Shown here piece by piece: positions 16,536-26,584 of a stretch of 34,708 nt of DNA. The notes beneath the pieces are model-generated. The model had not been told where the DNA came from. It saw nothing but the letters and a program-made list of their open reading frames with translations, and made no database searches. A program made the position numbers and the translations under genes. The stretch lies in the NCBI GenBank assembly GCA_030537455.1, contig JAUNMR010000036.1, positions 1-34,708 of the forward strand. Reading direction: 5' to 3'. The stretch comes from Planctomycetia bacterium (GTDB taxonomy: Bacteria; Planctomycetota; Planctomycetia; Pirellulales; Thermoguttaceae). Position 1 is the first letter of the stretch; the number at the start of each line of letters is the position of its first letter.

Positions 16536-17702
16536 ATGACACACGCCACTACACAAAATACCGAGACGACATTATCCCGTGGGCGTCACAACGCCTTTAC
16601 CCTTGTTGAATTACTCGTGGTCGTCGCTATTATCGGCGTCTTAGTCGGTCTACTCTTGCCCGCGGTACAGACCGCGCGCGAAGCCGCCAATCGTATGCAG
16701 TGCATGAGCAATATCAAGCAACTTGCCCTGGCGATTCATAGTTACGCCGACGTTTACAACGGGAAATTGCCCTCTCTCGATAACAATTTCCCCGATCGCA
16801 CCGATTTCGGGTTCTCGATCTTCGTGCCTATGCTCCCCTTCATGGAGCAGACGTCGCTGTTCGAGAAGATCCAAGCTTACCCGACAAACCCTGGTCTGAT
16901 CAACGTCACGTCGATTATGATCTCTGGCAGTAGTCCCAGCTCGCCCCCCTGGCGAACGCAAATTCCCGCGCTACTGTGCCCGTCTGGTTATTACGCCGAA
17001 ACAATTCACCCGTCTTTCCTCACTGGAGCTACAAGCTATTTAGGCTCCAGCGGCGACTTCCCCTTGCACATGAAGACCACGGAATCGGAAACCTATAAGA
17101 TCAAAGGCGTCGGACGCGGACCCTTCCTCACTAAGGATTGGCGCAGTCTCGCCGCGGTCTCCGATGGGACCTCTAACACCGCGTGCTTTAGTGAACGCGT
17201 GATCGGTCGCGTCGGTAGCGGCGGCGGCGGTAAAAGTTTGCGCATGGTCGACACTTATATCGTCATGGCGTGGAAATACGGCACTGCAATGAATCCCGAT
17301 CCGACGGCACAAGGCGCCGCGATTGCTCCGAGTAAATGTTTGGAATTCATTGGAATCGGAGGCGACTACATCCAACCCATGCCCGCGGGCTCTGCGCTCA
17401 CAATCAATAGCCTATGCGGTCGCAACTGGGCCTATGGCGACGCGCTCGACACTACCTTCAGTACAATCATAGCGCCAAACGGTCCCTCCTGCTCCTCTTT
17501 CTACGCCTATTTGGCCGGTCCGTCCAGCAACCACACCAACGGTTGCAACGTTGCAGTACTCGACGGCTCCTGCCGATTCGTCTCCAATATGGTCGATACC
17601 GGCGATCCGTCCGCGTCGCCCGTTAAAACCGGCGCGTCGCCTTACGGCGTCTGGGGAGCCTTTGGTTCCGCTAATGGCGGCGAAACGCCCGGTCAGCTCT
17701 AA
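16536..17702 (+). CDS. DUF1559 pilin-like surface protein, copy A
   Basis: This 388-residue protein has a type IV pilin-like N-terminus: a short leader, then [20 protein letters not shown] from residue 21. The residue before the predicted cleavage is Ala (RHNA-F) rather than the usual Gly. The following [23 protein letters not shown] is the DUF1559 signature of planctomycetes. The C-terminal H-x9-DG motif is [13 protein letters not shown]. The hydrophobic helix should anchor it in the inner membrane or a pseudopilus-like fibre with the large C-terminal domain outside. The ATG has AAGGAG seven bases upstream. It is first in a group with a small lipoprotein (33 bases later) and a second DUF1559 gene. 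DUF1559 proteins are numerous in this phylum and have no settled function. Confidence 0.93.
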   Translation: MTHATTQNTETTLSRGRHNAFTLVELLVVVAIIGVLVGLLLPAVQTAREAANRMQCMSNIKQLALAIHSYADVYNGKLPSLDNNFPDRTDFGFSIFVPMLPFMEQTSLFEKIQAYPTNPGLINVTSIMISGSSPSSPPWRTQIPALLCPSGYYAETIHPSFLTGATSYLGSSGDFPLHMKTTESETYKIKGVGRGPFLTKDWRSLAAVSDGTSNTACFSERVIGRVGSGGGGKSLRMVDTYIVMAWKYGTAMNPDPTAQGAAIAPSKCLEFIGIGGDYIQPMPAGSALTINSLCGRNWAYGDALDTTFSTIIAPNGPSCSSFYAYLAGPSSNHTNGCNVAVLDGSCRFVSNMVDTGDPSASPVKTGASPYGVWGAFGSANGGETPGQL

Positions 17703-17735
17703 TCTTCCCACTATCACACAGCCCTCGAGGTCAAT

Positions 17736-18266
17736 ATGGCTCGCTCAACTAGCGGAACTCAACGTTCCTTTTTACTTTCGATTAGCGTGATTCTATGCCT
17801 CAGCGCGCTGACGTTTAGCGCGTTCGGCTGTCGTTCCCAAAAAATCCCCGGACTTGTGCGCGTCGAGGGCGTCGTGTTGTATGAGGGTCAGCCCCTGGCC
17901 TGGGCAAGCGTGGGATTCGCGCCCGAGCAAGTCGATCCCGCCGACGGAGCGCGCTTCGCTACTGCTCTGACAGATCAAAACGGTGAATTTCAACTCTCAA
18001 CCCTCGGAATTAAGGGCGCGCTGCCAGGCGACTATGTCGTCACCGTTGAAAAATACATCGCCAATAAGGAAAACGCCGTGGAACAATGGTCGCAAGCGCG
18101 CCAGCAGGCCGGCTACAAAGAACCGGAACCTCCGCAAACCATTGACGTTGTGACCGCGATCCCACTGGAGTTCTCCGTAAAAAAAACCTCGCCCTTAACC
18201 GCGACCGTTAACGCCAAGGGTAAAAACCGATTCGAAATCGATCTGTCCGGCGCGACGGAACAATAA
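17736..18266 (+). CDS. Small carboxypeptidase-regulatory-like lipoprotein
   Basis: This 176-residue protein has an N-terminal hydrophobic segment (about 12-30) ending in SAFGC with Cys32, a possible lipobox, although Phe at -2 is unusual. One beta-sandwich follows of the carboxypeptidase regulatory-like type, seen as VEGVVLYEGQPLAWASVGFAP, ATALTDQNGEFQLSTL and GALPGDYVVTVEKY. This layout is common in planctomycetes next to DUF1559 genes. It probably sits on the periplasmic face of a membrane. The ATG has GAGG five bases upstream. It is flanked by the two DUF1559 genes. A structural or binding role is inferred; no catalytic site is seen. Confidence 0.85.
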   Translation: MARSTSGTQRSFLLSISVILCLSALTFSAFGCRSQKIPGLVRVEGVVLYEGQPLAWASVGFAPEQVDPADGARFATALTDQNGEFQLSTLGIKGALPGDYVVTVEKYIANKENAVEQWSQARQQAGYKEPEPPQTIDVVTAIPLEFSVKKTSPLTATVNAKGKNRFEIDLSGATEQ

Positions 18267-18356
18267 CGCGTTCGTTCAACGTTACTTCCCTAAATGACAT
18301 AAGCGCCGACGTTGCCGCTGGCGACGCGCGTTACACACAATATAACGAGTTCTCAA

Positions 18357-19508
18357 ATGACGAATCAAATTTGCCGCTCCCAATCGACGCCACGCGCGCT
18401 CGGGTTTACACTGGTCGAACTCCTCGTTGTCATTGCGATTATCGGCATTCTCATCGGACTGCTACTGCCCGCGGTACAGGCTGCACGAGAGGCCGCAAGA
18501 AGAATGCAGTGTACAAACCGTCTCAAACAGCTCGGTATCGCCTGTCAGAACTACCACGACGCGACCAAAACCTGCTTTCCCGCTGGCGCCTTCTCAGTGC
18601 GTGGCTCCGACGACGTGTATCGTCGCGTCTCCGGCTTCGTGCCACTACTGGCCTATATGGAACAAGTCGCGCGATTCGACGCCATTGCAAATGACGTCTT
18701 CACCGTCGATATCAACTCCGACTCCCCCGCACAAGACGCGTTAATCAATACGATTCCCGATTACCTGTGTCCCTCCGACTCCGCCGGGAAATCCGACTCC
18801 GGTCAAGCTAAAACCAACTATCGCCTCTGTTACGGCGACTACCCCTGCCACAGCGCCAATATGGCGGGCGATACTGCCGGCGTACTGGGCGCCGGTAAGA
18901 CCAATATTTGCAACGCCGACCGCGGAATGTTCGCGACGCAGCAGTGGAACGGTATCAAGGGTTGCACCGACGGTACGAGCAATACGATCCTTATGAGCGA
19001 ACGTGTTGTCGGCGATGGGAATATCCGCGTTAAGAAAGCGGGAATTATCACCTCGTCCCAATCTCAGTTGCCCGCTACGCTTGTCAATACGGTCGTGGAA
19101 GTCGCCAAAGGCAACAACGCTGTCGACGGTTGCATGAACCTCGCTAAGGGGCGAAATATTGTCGATTCCGTCGCCGACTCGGAAATTGGAAATTGGTCCG
19201 GGCAGCGTTTCGCCGACGGCGCTATTGTCTACACCGGTTTTATGACGATTCTTCCGCCGAACGCGCCCTCGTGTATCGCCAGCTCCGAACTTACAAGCGG
19301 CGGTATGCTCACCGCTAGCAGTAATCATCACGGCGGCGTAAACTGCGTTATGGTCGACGGTTCCGTAAGATTCGTCGCCGATAACGTCGACTATACCAGT
19401 ATCAATGGCAATGCCGTCGAAAAGATTGGATACAATAGCTTTACCGAATACGGCAAATCGTACCACGGCGTCTGGGGCGCTATGGGCACTCGCTCCGCAA
19501 ACGATTAA
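18357..19508 (+). CDS. DUF1559 pilin-like surface protein, copy B
   Basis: This 383-residue protein has a prepilin-like N-terminus with Gly before cleavage ([21 protein letters not shown]). [23 protein letters not shown] follows, close to the DUF1559 consensus. The C-terminal motif is [12 protein letters not shown] (H-x9-DG). The frame is open from a TTG at 18312, but the ATG at 18357 gives the usual short leader and has a modest GAG seven bases upstream. It is the third gene of the group begun by copy A. Copies A and B differ considerably outside the N- and C-terminal signatures, so this is not a recent duplication. Role: probable pseudopilus-like or surface-exposed protein. Confidence 0.92.
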   Translation: MTNQICRSQSTPRALGFTLVELLVVIAIIGILIGLLLPAVQAAREAARRMQCTNRLKQLGIACQNYHDATKTCFPAGAFSVRGSDDVYRRVSGFVPLLAYMEQVARFDAIANDVFTVDINSDSPAQDALINTIPDYLCPSDSAGKSDSGQAKTNYRLCYGDYPCHSANMAGDTAGVLGAGKTNICNADRGMFATQQWNGIKGCTDGTSNTILMSERVVGDGNIRVKKAGIITSSQSQLPATLVNTVVEVAKGNNAVDGCMNLAKGRNIVDSVADSEIGNWSGQRFADGAIVYTGFMTILPPNAPSCIASSELTSGGMLTASSNHHGGVNCVMVDGSVRFVADNVDYTSINGNAVEKIGYNSFTEYGKSYHGVWGAMGTRSAND

Positions 19509-19540
19509 TCTGACGGTTGTCTTTTAGCGCTATTGCCAAC

Positions 19541-19590
19541 GCTCAATCGAACCGCCAAGAGAATTTGTCGGCTCGGTTGAGCTTGATTTA
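19541..19590 (+). terminator. Long hairpin, possible terminator of the DUF1559 group
   Basis: A 14-nt stem (19541-19554 with 19569-19582, one G-U pair and one A-C mismatch, 14-base loop) lies 33 bases after the DUF1559 copy B stop and is followed by TTGATTTAT. The T-run is short and broken, so termination may be partial. It separates the DUF1559 group from the giant TPR gene. Confidence 0.5.
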
Positions 19591-19620
19591 TATCAGAACC
19601 CAACCATTAAGGGTCGTTAC

Positions 19621-22600
19621 ATGTCGCGTTTTTCGTTCAATTCGAACTTTCGTTTGCTCGTCACGGTTACCGTCGCCGTCTCACTCGTGGCCATTTTGAC
19701 GACCCTCCTACCCGCTCAACAGTCCACAAGATCAACCGCCAGAACGTCTTCCAGACAAAGCGACAGTGGCGCCGCCAGCGCTCGCAGTAACGCCGACGCC
19801 AATAGCGCCAGCGGCGTAACTTCACGCGTCGCCGAGCGTTACTGGAAGATCCTTCTGGGTAATCCGCGTCCTGGCGCGGCGCTTGAGCGCGTCTATGCCG
19901 ACGCGGCGCAACGTAGCAACGGAGTCGAGCAACTCATTGCCCACGCGCAAAAACTCGCCGAAACCTCAACCGGTCAGGAAAAAGCCAACGCCTTAACAGT
20001 CGCCGCGCTACTGCAGATGAGACGTAATAATCTCACCGACGCAGAAGAGCTTCTTTCACAGGCGTTAGAGGTCGAACCGAACGCGCCGCAAGCGCGCCTG
20101 GCGCTCGCCAATATCCTCCTGACCTCAGGTCGACTCGCCCAGGCGTGCCAAGAGTACGAGCGCGCGCTACAGACCGAACTGACCGACGAAGAGCGACTCG
20201 ACGCGCTACAGCGACTCGGTCAGACCTATGCTAAGTTACAGCTAAACGACCAAGCGGAAAAGATTTGGGACGATATGACCGCGCAGTACGCCGACGACCC
20301 GGACGTACTACAGCGTGTGGCGGAAATTCAAGCCGACGCCGGTCAATTCCGCAAAGCCGCCAATGTTTTTGACCTCATCGAAGCGCTCGCAGAAAAGAAA
20401 AACGACGTCCAGACTTACGTCGACGCCAACGTCGCCGCCGGCGATATGCTCATTCGTCTAGGCGAGCAGGACGCCGCCCTAGAACGCTTCCAACGCGCCC
20501 TCGATAAGCTCGCCCCGACACACTGGCTCTTCCAATCGATCCGCGACCGAATTGAATACCTCTTCTTACTACGTGGCGATTACGACGGCATGACGCTATA
20601 CTACCAGCGTCGACTCGAAAGCGTCCCCAACGACCTCGACGCCGCCGCAAGACTGGCCGTCGCTTATGGCGCTTTGGGACAGTACGACCAGGCGCACGCG
20701 ACGATTGAAACCGCGCTACTGCGTGCGGAGCAAAATATCGAGCTGCGTCGCGTCGATATCGAACTGGCGCTGGCGCAAAACGACTATGTCCAGGCGGATA
20801 AACGATATACTGAGCTTGAAAAACTCAACGCGCTCTCGCGTATTGATCTAACCGCCTGGGGCGACGTCGCGCTCAAAAACGACGCGCTCGGCGTGCAACA
20901 GCGTCAGGAACGCGCGATCGAACTGTGGACCAGCGCCATAGACGAGGAAAATCTTGGCGGCGCGCTACTTATCGCCGAAAAACTCGCGGAAAATAACTTC
21001 AATCAGCAGGCGGAAGAGCTACTGCAAAAGCTCGCGCGTGAAAATCCCGAGGATTTCGAGGTCGTTAAGAGCCTTGCGAAGTTCTACTTCCTGCATTCTC
21101 GCGACGCCGAAGCATTTGCCACGCTCGACGCTTTCTCACAAAACGTCCAGAACGATCCAACGCTCTGGTCTAAGCGTGCGGAATTCCTGCGCTCGCTCAA
21201 TTACAAAGAAGAAGCGCTCGACGCGATCGCTCACGCAGTTGCGCTCGCGCCGGAAAATTTCGGCTATCTCGAAACACAGTGCGATCTTAAACTCGACGTC
21301 GACATACTCGACCAGCTCGATGAACTACTCGATCAACTCGACAAGATCGCCTCTACCGACGAGGAACGTACCCGCGCCTTCTCCAAACGCTTGACCTACC
21401 ACGATAAACTTGCCGACCAGCGCGAGTTCCTCGACCAGCTTCAGGAACGCTTGGCGCAAGATTCCCTCGACCCCGAGGCGCGCGCCTACCTCTACGACCG
21501 AATACTGGCCGCGTTACTGTATTACGACGACCCCAACGGCGCTACCAAGACGCTCCTGGCCGCGCTCAACGAGCCGATCGAGCACGTCGCCTTACTCAAA
21601 CGCACGCCGGAAATTATCGCTAAGTCGCAAACCCCGGAGACTTCGCTGGAACTACTACAAGTCGCTATAGAAAAGGATCCGACTCGTAAGGTCGAGTACC
21701 TCCGCGGCGTCGCAAAGTTACAACTGGAACTCGGACGTGTCGACGACGCGCTGCAAGCCGTGCACAACGCGTTGCAAGAGAGCGCCGCCGACCCTGCTAA
21801 CTATAGAAGTTGCGCTGAGTTATTACTAGAAGCGCAACAGTACGACGAAGCAATTGAACTCCTGCAAACCGCGGCGCAACTCGACCCGTCTGATCGCGCC
21901 TCGCTATTACGACTGGCCGCGCTACTAGATCAAATCGGCAGAACCGAGGAGGCGCTCAATCACCTTTGGACGATCTACAATAACCTAACGCGTTTAGAGG
22001 ACAAGCTTTCGATCGTCACCGCGCTCGCGGAATATTACTTCAAACTCGACCGATTTGAGGAACTGTCCGAACGACTGCGCGTCAATCGTACCGGCGAGGA
22101 CGCGCGTCGCGAAAACGCCTACTGCCTCGCGCGCGCTCAGATGACTGTGAAAGATTACCAGTCCGCGCGCAATACCCTAGAGAACGTCGCCGCCTTTATC
22201 GGCGCGCGCGCCCAGGACGACGCCTTTCTTCTGCACACCCTCTCGAACCTTGCGGAACTGCAGAACGACATGGACGCCGCGATTCGTTACCAGGAAAAGC
22301 TTTGTGACCTGGACGAATCGACCGCGGAAATGGATCGACTCCTGGCGCTCTACCGGCGAGTTGACGACAAAGCGAAAAGTCGCGAATACTTAAAGACGCA
22401 TATTCTCCCGCGCGAACCGCTATGGAAACAACTTGAAACCGTGGACGTGCTTCTGTCCATCGAGGACTACCAGGGCGCACAAGAGTTGCTCGACGTCATC
22501 GACGCTAAATTCCCGCGCTCGTGGGAAGTCCTTGCACGACGCGTGGCGCTACGTGCATGGACAAACGACGCTAAGCTCAACGACGATATCGCTCTATTCA

Positions 22601-25600
22601 GAAATTTACACGAATCCCCCCAGGCGAAATCAAGTAAGCTCGTCGCGTTCGAACGCGCGCTTCAGACCTCCGGCGCAGTTACTATTTCCGGCGACGCCTG
22701 GACGCTCGGTTCATATAAAGGTTGCGCTCTGGACTCGCTCAAATCCCCGGAAGATTTTAGAGCGCTCGCTCAACAGACCCTCCTGTGCGTCTATCGCGAT
22801 AAATTACAGCTAACCGACCGCAACGTTCGCTCCGCCTACGCCGCGCTCGCTAAGCCGCAAATGCCGACCCCGAACTTCCTGTCCTATGGGGCTGCCTCCC
22901 TCTTCTGCGATATGCTACTGGCGCGCGCTTTGTATGATCAGACTCCAATTCAAAGCCATGAAGATCTCAGTGAACGTTTAAAGGAAAGTTTCGTCGCGCC
23001 GATCGCAAAGGCGCTCGATAGTTCTGACACGAACGTTGCCAAGATGCAATACGCGGCGCTGACATATCACACGATGTGGATTAACGTTTTCGGCAATGAC
23101 GACCAAGCGTTCCTAAGCCTAGCGCCACAATTACAAGAGGACGCCGCCCTATTAGTTCAATCCCTCGCCGATCGGGACGACGCTTGGCGTAACGAGGCGT
23201 TCCCCAATGCTTTAGCGCGCCTGGCTAATGCCGAGGGTCAAGACGCCGAGGAACTGGCGACCTTCCTGCTCGACACATTACAACGCTCCCTCGACGCCAA
23301 TCACGTTGCGGACGATTCCGTTCTGTGGTCCAGCGCCTATCCGCTCGCGCGCATGCTCAACGAGCGTCGTCTCGCCGCCCAGGCGAAGATTGCGCAAGAG
23401 CTTATCGCACGCGCTGGAGCAAAGGATTATCACGTACTGCTCACGGTCAACCCGAACGAAGAAGAGTTGACCTTTGAGGATTTCGCTCAACGTATTAAGG
23501 ACGCGCAAGTTAGCGCGCTACGTCAGATCCGCAATAGCGCCGACGTGACCAACGCGCGCGAAGCGTTCGGTCAGGCGTTTGCGGCTCAGGCGCGTCTGGA
23601 GTTGCGACGCGCTTTCCGCCAGGGCGATCAAGCGGAACTGCAGCGTGCGCTCAAAACAATCGACGTTCACGAGTTACTCGCCTCTAAACTCGCCTTTGGC
23701 CGCGCCGTCTTCGGCTCCTTCGTCGCTATGAATCGTCGCGACCTCTTCGAGGGCGTCGCGCAAAACAAGCAGACCAAAGCCGCGTTCGAAGAACTTCAGA
23801 CTCGACTCTACCAGATCCTCGAACTTGCCTGTCAGACTGAACTTGAAATGGCGCCTCTTTTCCAAGAGAAGGACGCGCGTACTCGCGTCGCGCCGACCTA
23901 TGCGACCAACGACGTGCTCAATTACCTCAGTCGTAACGGACAAGTCGCCTTTAATTTGGCGATCTACCTTATCGACAAGACCTTGTACGACCAAGAGCGT
24001 CCCGACACGATCCTGACCGCCGGCAAACTACTGGAAGACATTGGCGGCGCGCTCTTTGCGCTCGATATTTCCGACGCCAACCAGTCCCTGGAGTCGAACC
24101 CATTCACGCGATACCGTAAATTCTATCAGTACGTGGAAACCGAGCTTCCGCAACGGCTTGCGACCCTTGAACCGCGCTATCGTCTGCTGAATCTGGAACT
24201 TGCCGACGCGCTACAGGCGATCGACCGCGGCGAAACGCCGACCGATACCGTCGAGGACGCGCAAGCCAAGGCCAATACGATACTATCAGAAGGTCGTCGC
24301 GGCGAGCGTACGCCTACGCTCGTGGCGCTTGCGCTCTTAGCGAAAAACCAAAACCAAGACGACAAGGCGCTGGAATATCTCCTGCAGATCGCTCCGGTAA
24401 GCCTAACGGAATCGAACGCTTTGGAACTCGCTATTTTAGAAGCCTTCCCCGCGACGCAGAACGACGCGATTAGGGCGCGACAGAGCGAAGCGACCGAACG
24501 TCTACTCGGTCGTCGCCTCACCGAACCGGAAGCGACGCGACTGTGGGCGGCGTTGCGCGCTAATAACGCGCAGGAGCAAGCGGAAATCATTCGCGCGCGT
24601 CTACAAGCGTTCGCGTCTGACTTCGCCGTCGTTGCGCAATTACTCGATACGCTCATCGAGCGTGCAGATAATTCTCAGCCGCTAGACGACGCCGACGCCG
24701 CCTTTGCCGTGCGCGTCTTCCGCGTTCCCTCCTGGACCTCGCGCGATCCCAAGGCGCTCGCTGAATTGCGCGCTAAAGCCTTGGCCGCGCTCGCTTACGC
24801 TGGAAAACTACCGCAAACGCAAGAGTCGCTACAGCGTCTGGTTGAAAATGCCCCGGGCGCTTACGACCTGCTCATGAGACTCGCGCAGATCAATATTCAG
24901 ATGGGGCAGACCGATAAAGCGGTGGAAATTCTCACCGCGCTGGCGTCGAAACTCCCCAACGACGCTAGCGTTATCGCCGAATACGCCGATACCCTCGCGA
25001 TGGTCGGACAGGCGGAGCAGGCGCGCGATTTCCTCATGCGCGCTTATCGTCGCAAGCCAGAGGATTACTTCGCCGGCTCCGGTCGACCGAGTTTCTGGAC
25101 GCGCCAAGACGACTTGCTCTTCCTTAAGGATTGCCCCTACGATACAGTTGCGGCAAATGCCTATGCGTCCTTGACTTATATCGTCGACGCACTCGATTCG
25201 CCCCAAACGCACGAAACCGCCGCACAATTGCTACAGGATCTGTGGAATAATGATTCCGCCGACCCGAGCGCGCGCGCCGCGTTGCGTCAGGTCGCCGCGC
25301 GTGTCTTTGCGCGCAATCCGAACGCGGAATTCACCGAATACCTCGTGCAATGGCTTCTGGAATCGATCGAACCCAATAACGAGCCGAACCAACCCTACCC
25401 GGACTTCGCCGACCCACACACGATCGTCACCTGGCAAAACGACTCGCCCGAAACCCTCGCCACCGCCGCGCTACTTGCGCTCGACCCCGACAAGCAACGC
25501 GACTTCCTGCTACAAATCGCCCAAAAGGTCGACGATATTTGCGACGTCTACGCACAACGCAAAAACGACTCTCCTGTGCGACAAAGCGCCGCACTGGTTT

Positions 25601-26208
25601 TGCAGTTTGAACTACTCGCACGACTGCAGGAAATTGATCAAGCGCAAAAAGCGTTACAAGACGATTTACAACTCGACGTCTTCTGTGCCGACGGCTTTAA
25701 ATACGACGCTCTGGCGCTGTGTCTGGCGATCGAGCGCTTCCTGCCCGAGAACGGCAAGGGGTTCGATCGTGATATACTCTTGAACCTCCTGGAACGCGCT
25801 TACCATGAAAACGACCACCCCGCATACGAAAGGTATTTCTTCACGCGTATTTACACTTATGGTATGTTAAGCGATAATGAAGAAACCAAAACGCGTTACG
25901 TCCAATTGACTGAAAAGAAACTCCTGGAACTTCTGCGACTACTACGCAACGCCGATCTCGCTTCCGACAAGCGCGTCGGCGGCTCTATGGAGACGGTCGA
26001 TTCGATTAATACCTACGTGCAGACCTTTATTCCCGTCATGCTGGAAATTGGGCTGAACAATGAGGTTCGCGAACTCATTAACGCCTCAGAATGCGCCGCG
26101 CTCTTGCAAAACAAGGACGACCCCGACGCGCTACCGACTTGGCGTGAACTACTGCAATTCCTCAGCGACGTCGCCAACGAGGTCAAAGCCGACGTGCCCG
26201 AGGCGTAA
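19621..26208 (+). CDS. Giant exported TPR protein
   Basis: This 2195-residue protein begins with a signal or membrane anchor (hydrophobic about 11-31, then PAQQ). A Ser/Thr/Ala-rich linker (about 33-68) follows, then a very long alpha-helical array of tetratricopeptide-like units. Clear TPR patterns include ALTVAALLQMRRNNLTDAEE, ARLALANILLTSGRLAQACQ, YDQAHATIETALL, YDEAIELLQTAAQLDPSD and, near 1760-1800, LMRLAQINIQMGQTDKAVEI. A middle part of about 1000-1700 is less regular. The C-terminus has no obvious catalytic motif or anchor. It is probably a periplasmic or envelope scaffold for protein-protein contacts. Start: ATG with AAGGG seven bases upstream. It precedes the small Cys peptide and MoxR genes by under 100 bases, and BatB/BatE-type clusters elsewhere also include TPR proteins, so a link with MoxR/VWA is likely. 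Its size is exceptional. Confidence 0.88.
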   Translation: MSRFSFNSNFRLLVTVTVAVSLVAILTTLLPAQQSTRSTARTSSRQSDSGAASARSNADANSASGVTSRVAERYWKILLGNPRPGAALERVYADAAQRSNGVEQLIAHAQKLAETSTGQEKANALTVAALLQMRRNNLTDAEELLSQALEVEPNAPQARLALANILLTSGRLAQACQEYERALQTELTDEERLDALQRLGQTYAKLQLNDQAEKIWDDMTAQYADDPDVLQRVAEIQADAGQFRKAANVFDLIEALAEKKNDVQTYVDANVAAGDMLIRLGEQDAALERFQRALDKLAPTHWLFQSIRDRIEYLFLLRGDYDGMTLYYQRRLESVPNDLDAAARLAVAYGALGQYDQAHATIETALLRAEQNIELRRVDIELALAQNDYVQADKRYTELEKLNALSRIDLTAWGDVALKNDALGVQQRQERAIELWTSAIDEENLGGALLIAEKLAENNFNQQAEELLQKLARENPEDFEVVKSLAKFYFLHSRDAEAFATLDAFSQNVQNDPTLWSKRAEFLRSLNYKEEALDAIAHAVALAPENFGYLETQCDLKLDVDILDQLDELLDQLDKIASTDEERTRAFSKRLTYHDKLADQREFLDQLQERLAQDSLDPEARAYLYDRILAALLYYDDPNGATKTLLAALNEPIEHVALLKRTPEIIAKSQTPETSLELLQVAIEKDPTRKVEYLRGVAKLQLELGRVDDALQAVHNALQESAADPANYRSCAELLLEAQQYDEAIELLQTAAQLDPSDRASLLRLAALLDQIGRTEEALNHLWTIYNNLTRLEDKLSIVTALAEYYFKLDRFEELSERLRVNRTGEDARRENAYCLARAQMTVKDYQSARNTLENVAAFIGARAQDDAFLLHTLSNLAELQNDMDAAIRYQEKLCDLDESTAEMDRLLALYRRVDDKAKSREYLKTHILPREPLWKQLETVDVLLSIEDYQGAQELLDVIDAKFPRSWEVLARRVALRAWTNDAKLNDDIALFRNLHESPQAKSSKLVAFERALQTSGAVTISGDAWTLGSYKGCALDSLKSPEDFRALAQQTLLCVYRDKLQLTDRNVRSAYAALAKPQMPTPNFLSYGAASLFCDMLLARALYDQTPIQSHEDLSERLKESFVAPIAKALDSSDTNVAKMQYAALTYHTMWINVFGNDDQAFLSLAPQLQEDAALLVQSLADRDDAWRNEAFPNALARLANAEGQDAEELATFLLDTLQRSLDANHVADDSVLWSSAYPLARMLNERRLAAQAKIAQELIARAGAKDYHVLLTVNPNEEELTFEDFAQRIKDAQVSALRQIRNSADVTNAREAFGQAFAAQARLELRRAFRQGDQAELQRALKTIDVHELLASKLAFGRAVFGSFVAMNRRDLFEGVAQNKQTKAAFEELQTRLYQILELACQTELEMAPLFQEKDARTRVAPTYATNDVLNYLSRNGQVAFNLAIYLIDKTLYDQERPDTILTAGKLLEDIGGALFALDISDANQSLESNPFTRYRKFYQYVETELPQRLATLEPRYRLLNLELADALQAIDRGETPTDTVEDAQAKANTILSEGRRGERTPTLVALALLAKNQNQDDKALEYLLQIAPVSLTESNALELAILEAFPATQNDAIRARQSEATERLLGRRLTEPEATRLWAALRANNAQEQAEIIRARLQAFASDFAVVAQLLDTLIERADNSQPLDDADAAFAVRVFRVPSWTSRDPKALAELRAKALAALAYAGKLPQTQESLQRLVENAPGAYDLLMRLAQINIQMGQTDKAVEILTALASKLPNDASVIAEYADTLAMVGQAEQARDFLMRAYRRKPEDYFAGSGRPSFWTRQDDLLFLKDCPYDTVAANAYASLTYIVDALDSPQTHETAAQLLQDLWNNDSADPSARAALRQVAARVFARNPNAEFTEYLVQWLLESIEPNNEPNQPYPDFADPHTIVTWQNDSPETLATAALLALDPDKQRDFLLQIAQKVDDICDVYAQRKNDSPVRQSAALVLQFELLARLQEIDQAQKALQDDLQLDVFCADGFKYDALALCLAIERFLPENGKGFDRDILLNLLERAYHENDHPAYERYFFTRIYTYGMLSDNEETKTRYVQLTEKKLLELLRLLRNADLASDKRVGGSMETVDSINTYVQTFIPVMLEIGLNNEVRELINASECAALLQNKDDPDALPTWRELLQFLSDVANEVKADVPEA

Positions 26209-26298
26209 TTTAAACGCCCAGGGTAAATGAATTAGACTAGCTTATAACAACATCGAGTCCTACTAAGTTCTTAGGGCATAACGTAAAAGGATATGAAA

Positions 26299-26520
26299 AT
26301 GAACGCTAAGAAGAACATTATTTCGATCGTCGTGATTGTGGCGCTCTTTGGCGCTCTGGGCGTGATCTGCGTCGCCTCCAAGGGCAAGTCAAACGACGCC
26401 AACGCCGCCAACGTCTCCGCGAAAGAAGCTCAAAACGCTGTTAAGATCTGCCCCAACTCCGGTCTGCCCTGCACCGGCGACGGAGACTGCGACGACGAAT
26501 GCGAAGAAGAGTGCGAATAA
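26299..26520 (+). CDS. Small membrane-anchored acidic Cys-rich peptide
   Basis: This protein is 73 residues from the ATG at 26299, or 75 from an ATG at 26293. The later start is preferred because AAGG is eight bases upstream of it but only two before the first. A hydrophobic helix (about 7-27) is followed by a polar Asn/Ala/Lys linker. The C-terminal 25 residues contain five Cys and many Asp/Glu (CPNSGLPCTGDGDC then DDECEEEC). It has no lipobox, since the residue before the membrane Cys is Ile. The tail could bind metal or form disulfides outside the membrane. It lies between the giant TPR gene and MoxR, so it may belong to that system. No family recognised. Confidence 0.7.
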   Translation: MNAKKNIISIVVIVALFGALGVICVASKGKSNDANAANVSAKEAQNAVKICPNSGLPCTGDGDCDDECEEECE

Positions 26521-26584
26521 TTACTCGCCATACCTCTATAACTCTCATTACAATAGACATTAGACAGGACGACGCCAAGTCGCT

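Noticed and set aside
18741..19466. Minus-strand frame of 241 codons opposite DUF1559 copy B
   Set aside because: Shadow of a clearly real DUF1559 gene; no motif or ribosome binding site.
24177..24656. Minus-strand frame of 159 codons inside the giant TPR gene
   Set aside because: Ser/Arg/Ala-rich antisense translation of helical repeats; no independent evidence.
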